A stretch of DNA of 6,927 nt from Deltaproteobacteria bacterium. GTDB lineage: Bacteria > Desulfobacterota > Dissulfuribacteria > Dissulfuribacterales > QOAL01. Position numbers and translations under genes: made by a program. The notes under the pieces were generated by a model. The model was not told where the DNA came from, made no database searches, and was given only the letters and a program-made list of their open reading frames with translations. Positions 5,858 through 6,927 of this stretch are shown here, in pieces. Position 1 is the stretch's first letter. Every line of letters begins with the position of its first letter. The stretch spans positions 1-6,927 of the forward strand of contig JAMOUE010000315.1 in assembly GCA_027068235.1 (NCBI GenBank), given 5' to 3'.

Positions 5858-6927
5858 TTGCTTCAATCCTTTCTTCCACAGCTTGTGAACAAAGAAATTC
5901 AAAGACCTCTCCAACTCCACACCCTGCATCCCTTATTGCCAACATCCTGGCCGCCACGCCCCTGGAGATAGAACCCACTAATTTTTCGCAACCAAGGGCA
6001 GTTGCTCCTCCAAGAGTTGCAGCTTTGAACAAGATGGCAGGCTCAATGGATGGAAAGGCCTCTGATACAACCCTCAACTGGCTGAGTATAGACAAATTGG
6101 TACTACTTGCAAGGCTATCTGTGCCAAAACAAACCCTTTCAATATCATGAAATATCCTGTCAGCCCTGGGCATCAACCCAGAAATATATAGGTTGCTTTC
6201 AGGACACAGACATACCCATGCCCCACTGCACCTAATGATATCCATGTCATTATCATCGAGAAGGGTGCAGTGAACACATATAGTTTTTGAGTCTAAAAGT
6301 CCCTCTTCTCTAAGACACTCAACAGGAGAATCAGATGGAGTGAAAAACTCTTCGATATCCCTCTGTCGCTGTCTGAGTATTTCTGCAATTGGGCCTGTTC
6401 CACTTTTTACAAACTCTATCTCTTCTGGCGACTCAGCCAAATGTATAGAAAATGGAAGAGAATGTCTTTTGCAAAAATCCTTTATGGCCCAAAGCGCCTG
6501 CCTAGAGCAAGTATAGAGAGAATGAGGGCTAAAGGACCATTTTGATGGAAGGTCTCCTTTATGTACACTCATTAATTGAGAAATATCAAGGGGAGTTGCC
6601 AAAGGATGTATTATTTCCCAGAAAAGGTGGATAAGTGGCGTGTCATTGTTGAGATTTATATCTGTGTCTAGAGAATAGGGGCTGTTCGTAACGTCTCCTA
6701 CAAGTGCAACTCCTGCCCTTTTTGAAAGCTCAATCCCCCTTTTTACATGGCTTTTTGCCATGGACTTTGTCATGGAAGCACCCTCAAAGTGAATAAGCTC
6801 CATGAGCCTTTTAAGCCACGAAGCAAAGCCGAGGCCTGGTGGAATTTTTCCTTCCATCCATGACAAAGACAAGTGGCTATGGCAGTTTACCAGGGCAGGA
6901 ATTATCACACCTTCATCAATATCCACT
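5841..6927 (-). CDS. Amidohydrolase, probable aminodeoxyfutalosine deaminase (N-terminus beyond window)
   Basis: This is a metal-dependent deaminase of the ATZ/TRZ-type amidohydrolase superfamily (TIM barrel). The frame is open to the right edge. Homologues carry about 50 further N-terminal residues forming the beta-sandwich, so the GTG at 6926 is internal. Metal ligands are visible: HSH (residues 16-18 of the 361 counted from 6926), His162 in SIHLAE with catalytic Glu165, His219 in CVHCTLLDD and Asp270 in FGTDSLASSTNLSI. The C-terminal part has GGATALG and a degenerate ending of the sandwich (RGVAARMLAIR). Family members act on guanine, S-adenosylhomocysteine, chlorotriazines or aminodeoxyfutalosine. 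The direct overlap with mqnA and the adjacent ubiE argue for deamination of 6-amino-6-deoxyfutalosine to futalosine (MqnX-type). Substrate is inferred from context, and the superfamily is certain. Confidence 0.85.
   Translation of the reverse strand, partial: VDIDEGVIIPALVNCHSHLSLSWMEGKIPPGLGFASWLKRLMELIHFEGASMTKSMAKSHVKRGIELSKRAGVALVGDVTNSPYSLDTDINLNNDTPLIHLFWEIIHPLATPLDISQLMSVHKGDLPSKWSFSPHSLYTCSRQALWAIKDFCKRHSLPFSIHLAESPEEIEFVKSGTGPIAEILRQRQRDIEEFFTPSDSPVECLREEGLLDSKTICVHCTLLDDNDMDIIRCSGAWVCLCPESNLYISGLMPRADRIFHDIERVCFGTDSLASSTNLSILSQLRVVSEAFPSIEPAILFKAATLGGATALGCEKLVGSISRGVAARMLAIRDAGCGVGEVFEFLCSQAVEERIEAIGLQQ
5867..5872 (-). promoter_or_regulatory. Ribosome binding site supporting a TTG start of mqnA
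   Basis: AAAGGA (minus strand) lies nine bases before the TTG at 5857, within the 3' end of the amidohydrolase gene. It is the best Shine-Dalgarno-like signal near the point where MqnA homology should begin. The ATG at 5929 has no properly spaced site. Confidence 0.4.

Larger units (their letters stand above)
397..6837. repeat. Dispersed palindrome AGGCCT, twelve copies
   Basis: Exact copies start at 397, 1185, 1274, 3149, 4444, 4571, 4870, 5082, 5383, 5676, 6056 and 6832. All are inside genes. They fall in more than one codon frame (A|GGC|CT, AG|GCC|T, AGG|CCT), so no single codon pair explains them. About 1-2 copies would be expected by chance. Confidence 0.6.

Overview
The window is 6.9 kb of tightly packed bacterial coding sequence with no gap over about 25 bases. 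Two convergent gene strings meet near position 2215. Gene content suggests an anaerobic bacterium that uses menaquinone and oxidises aromatic 2-oxo acids with ferredoxin. Futalosine-route menaquinone genes, an IorAB pair, and a histidine kinase paired with a His-rich membrane protein together resemble Desulfobacterota (former Deltaproteobacteria). That placement is an inference from gene content, not a phylogenetic result.

Left string (+ strand, 2-2203): the 3' part of iorA, then iorB (indolepyruvate:ferredoxin oxidoreductase), a small unrecognised lipoprotein, and scpB (chromosome segregation). Spacings are 2, 13 and 3 bases, so one transcript is likely. The IorA chain ends where the family normally continues into a C-terminal 4Fe-4S ferredoxin domain.

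Right string (- strand, read from 6927 down to 2228): an amidohydrolase cut by the window edge (probable aminodeoxyfutalosine deaminase), mqnA (chorismate dehydratase), ubiE/menG (demethylmenaquinone methyltransferase), a three-helix membrane protein, a membrane sensor histidine kinase with a badly eroded ATPase domain, and rnhA (RNase HI). All junctions overlap or lie within 10 bases. The first three genes belong to menaquinone synthesis: futalosine entry, side-branch deamination and final C-methylation.

The most interesting part is the two-gene membrane/sensor module (2700-4288). It is translationally coupled (ATGA overlap) and placed directly behind the menaquinone genes. Its kinase has lost the Asn of the N box, the Asp of the G1 box and the acidic residue beside the phospho-acceptor His. 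A redox- or quinone-linked signalling role is possible but is inference. No RNA genes, CRISPR arrays, insertion sequences, convincing terminators or promoters were seen. The palindromes AGGCCT (12 copies) and CAGATCTG (4 copies) look over-represented.
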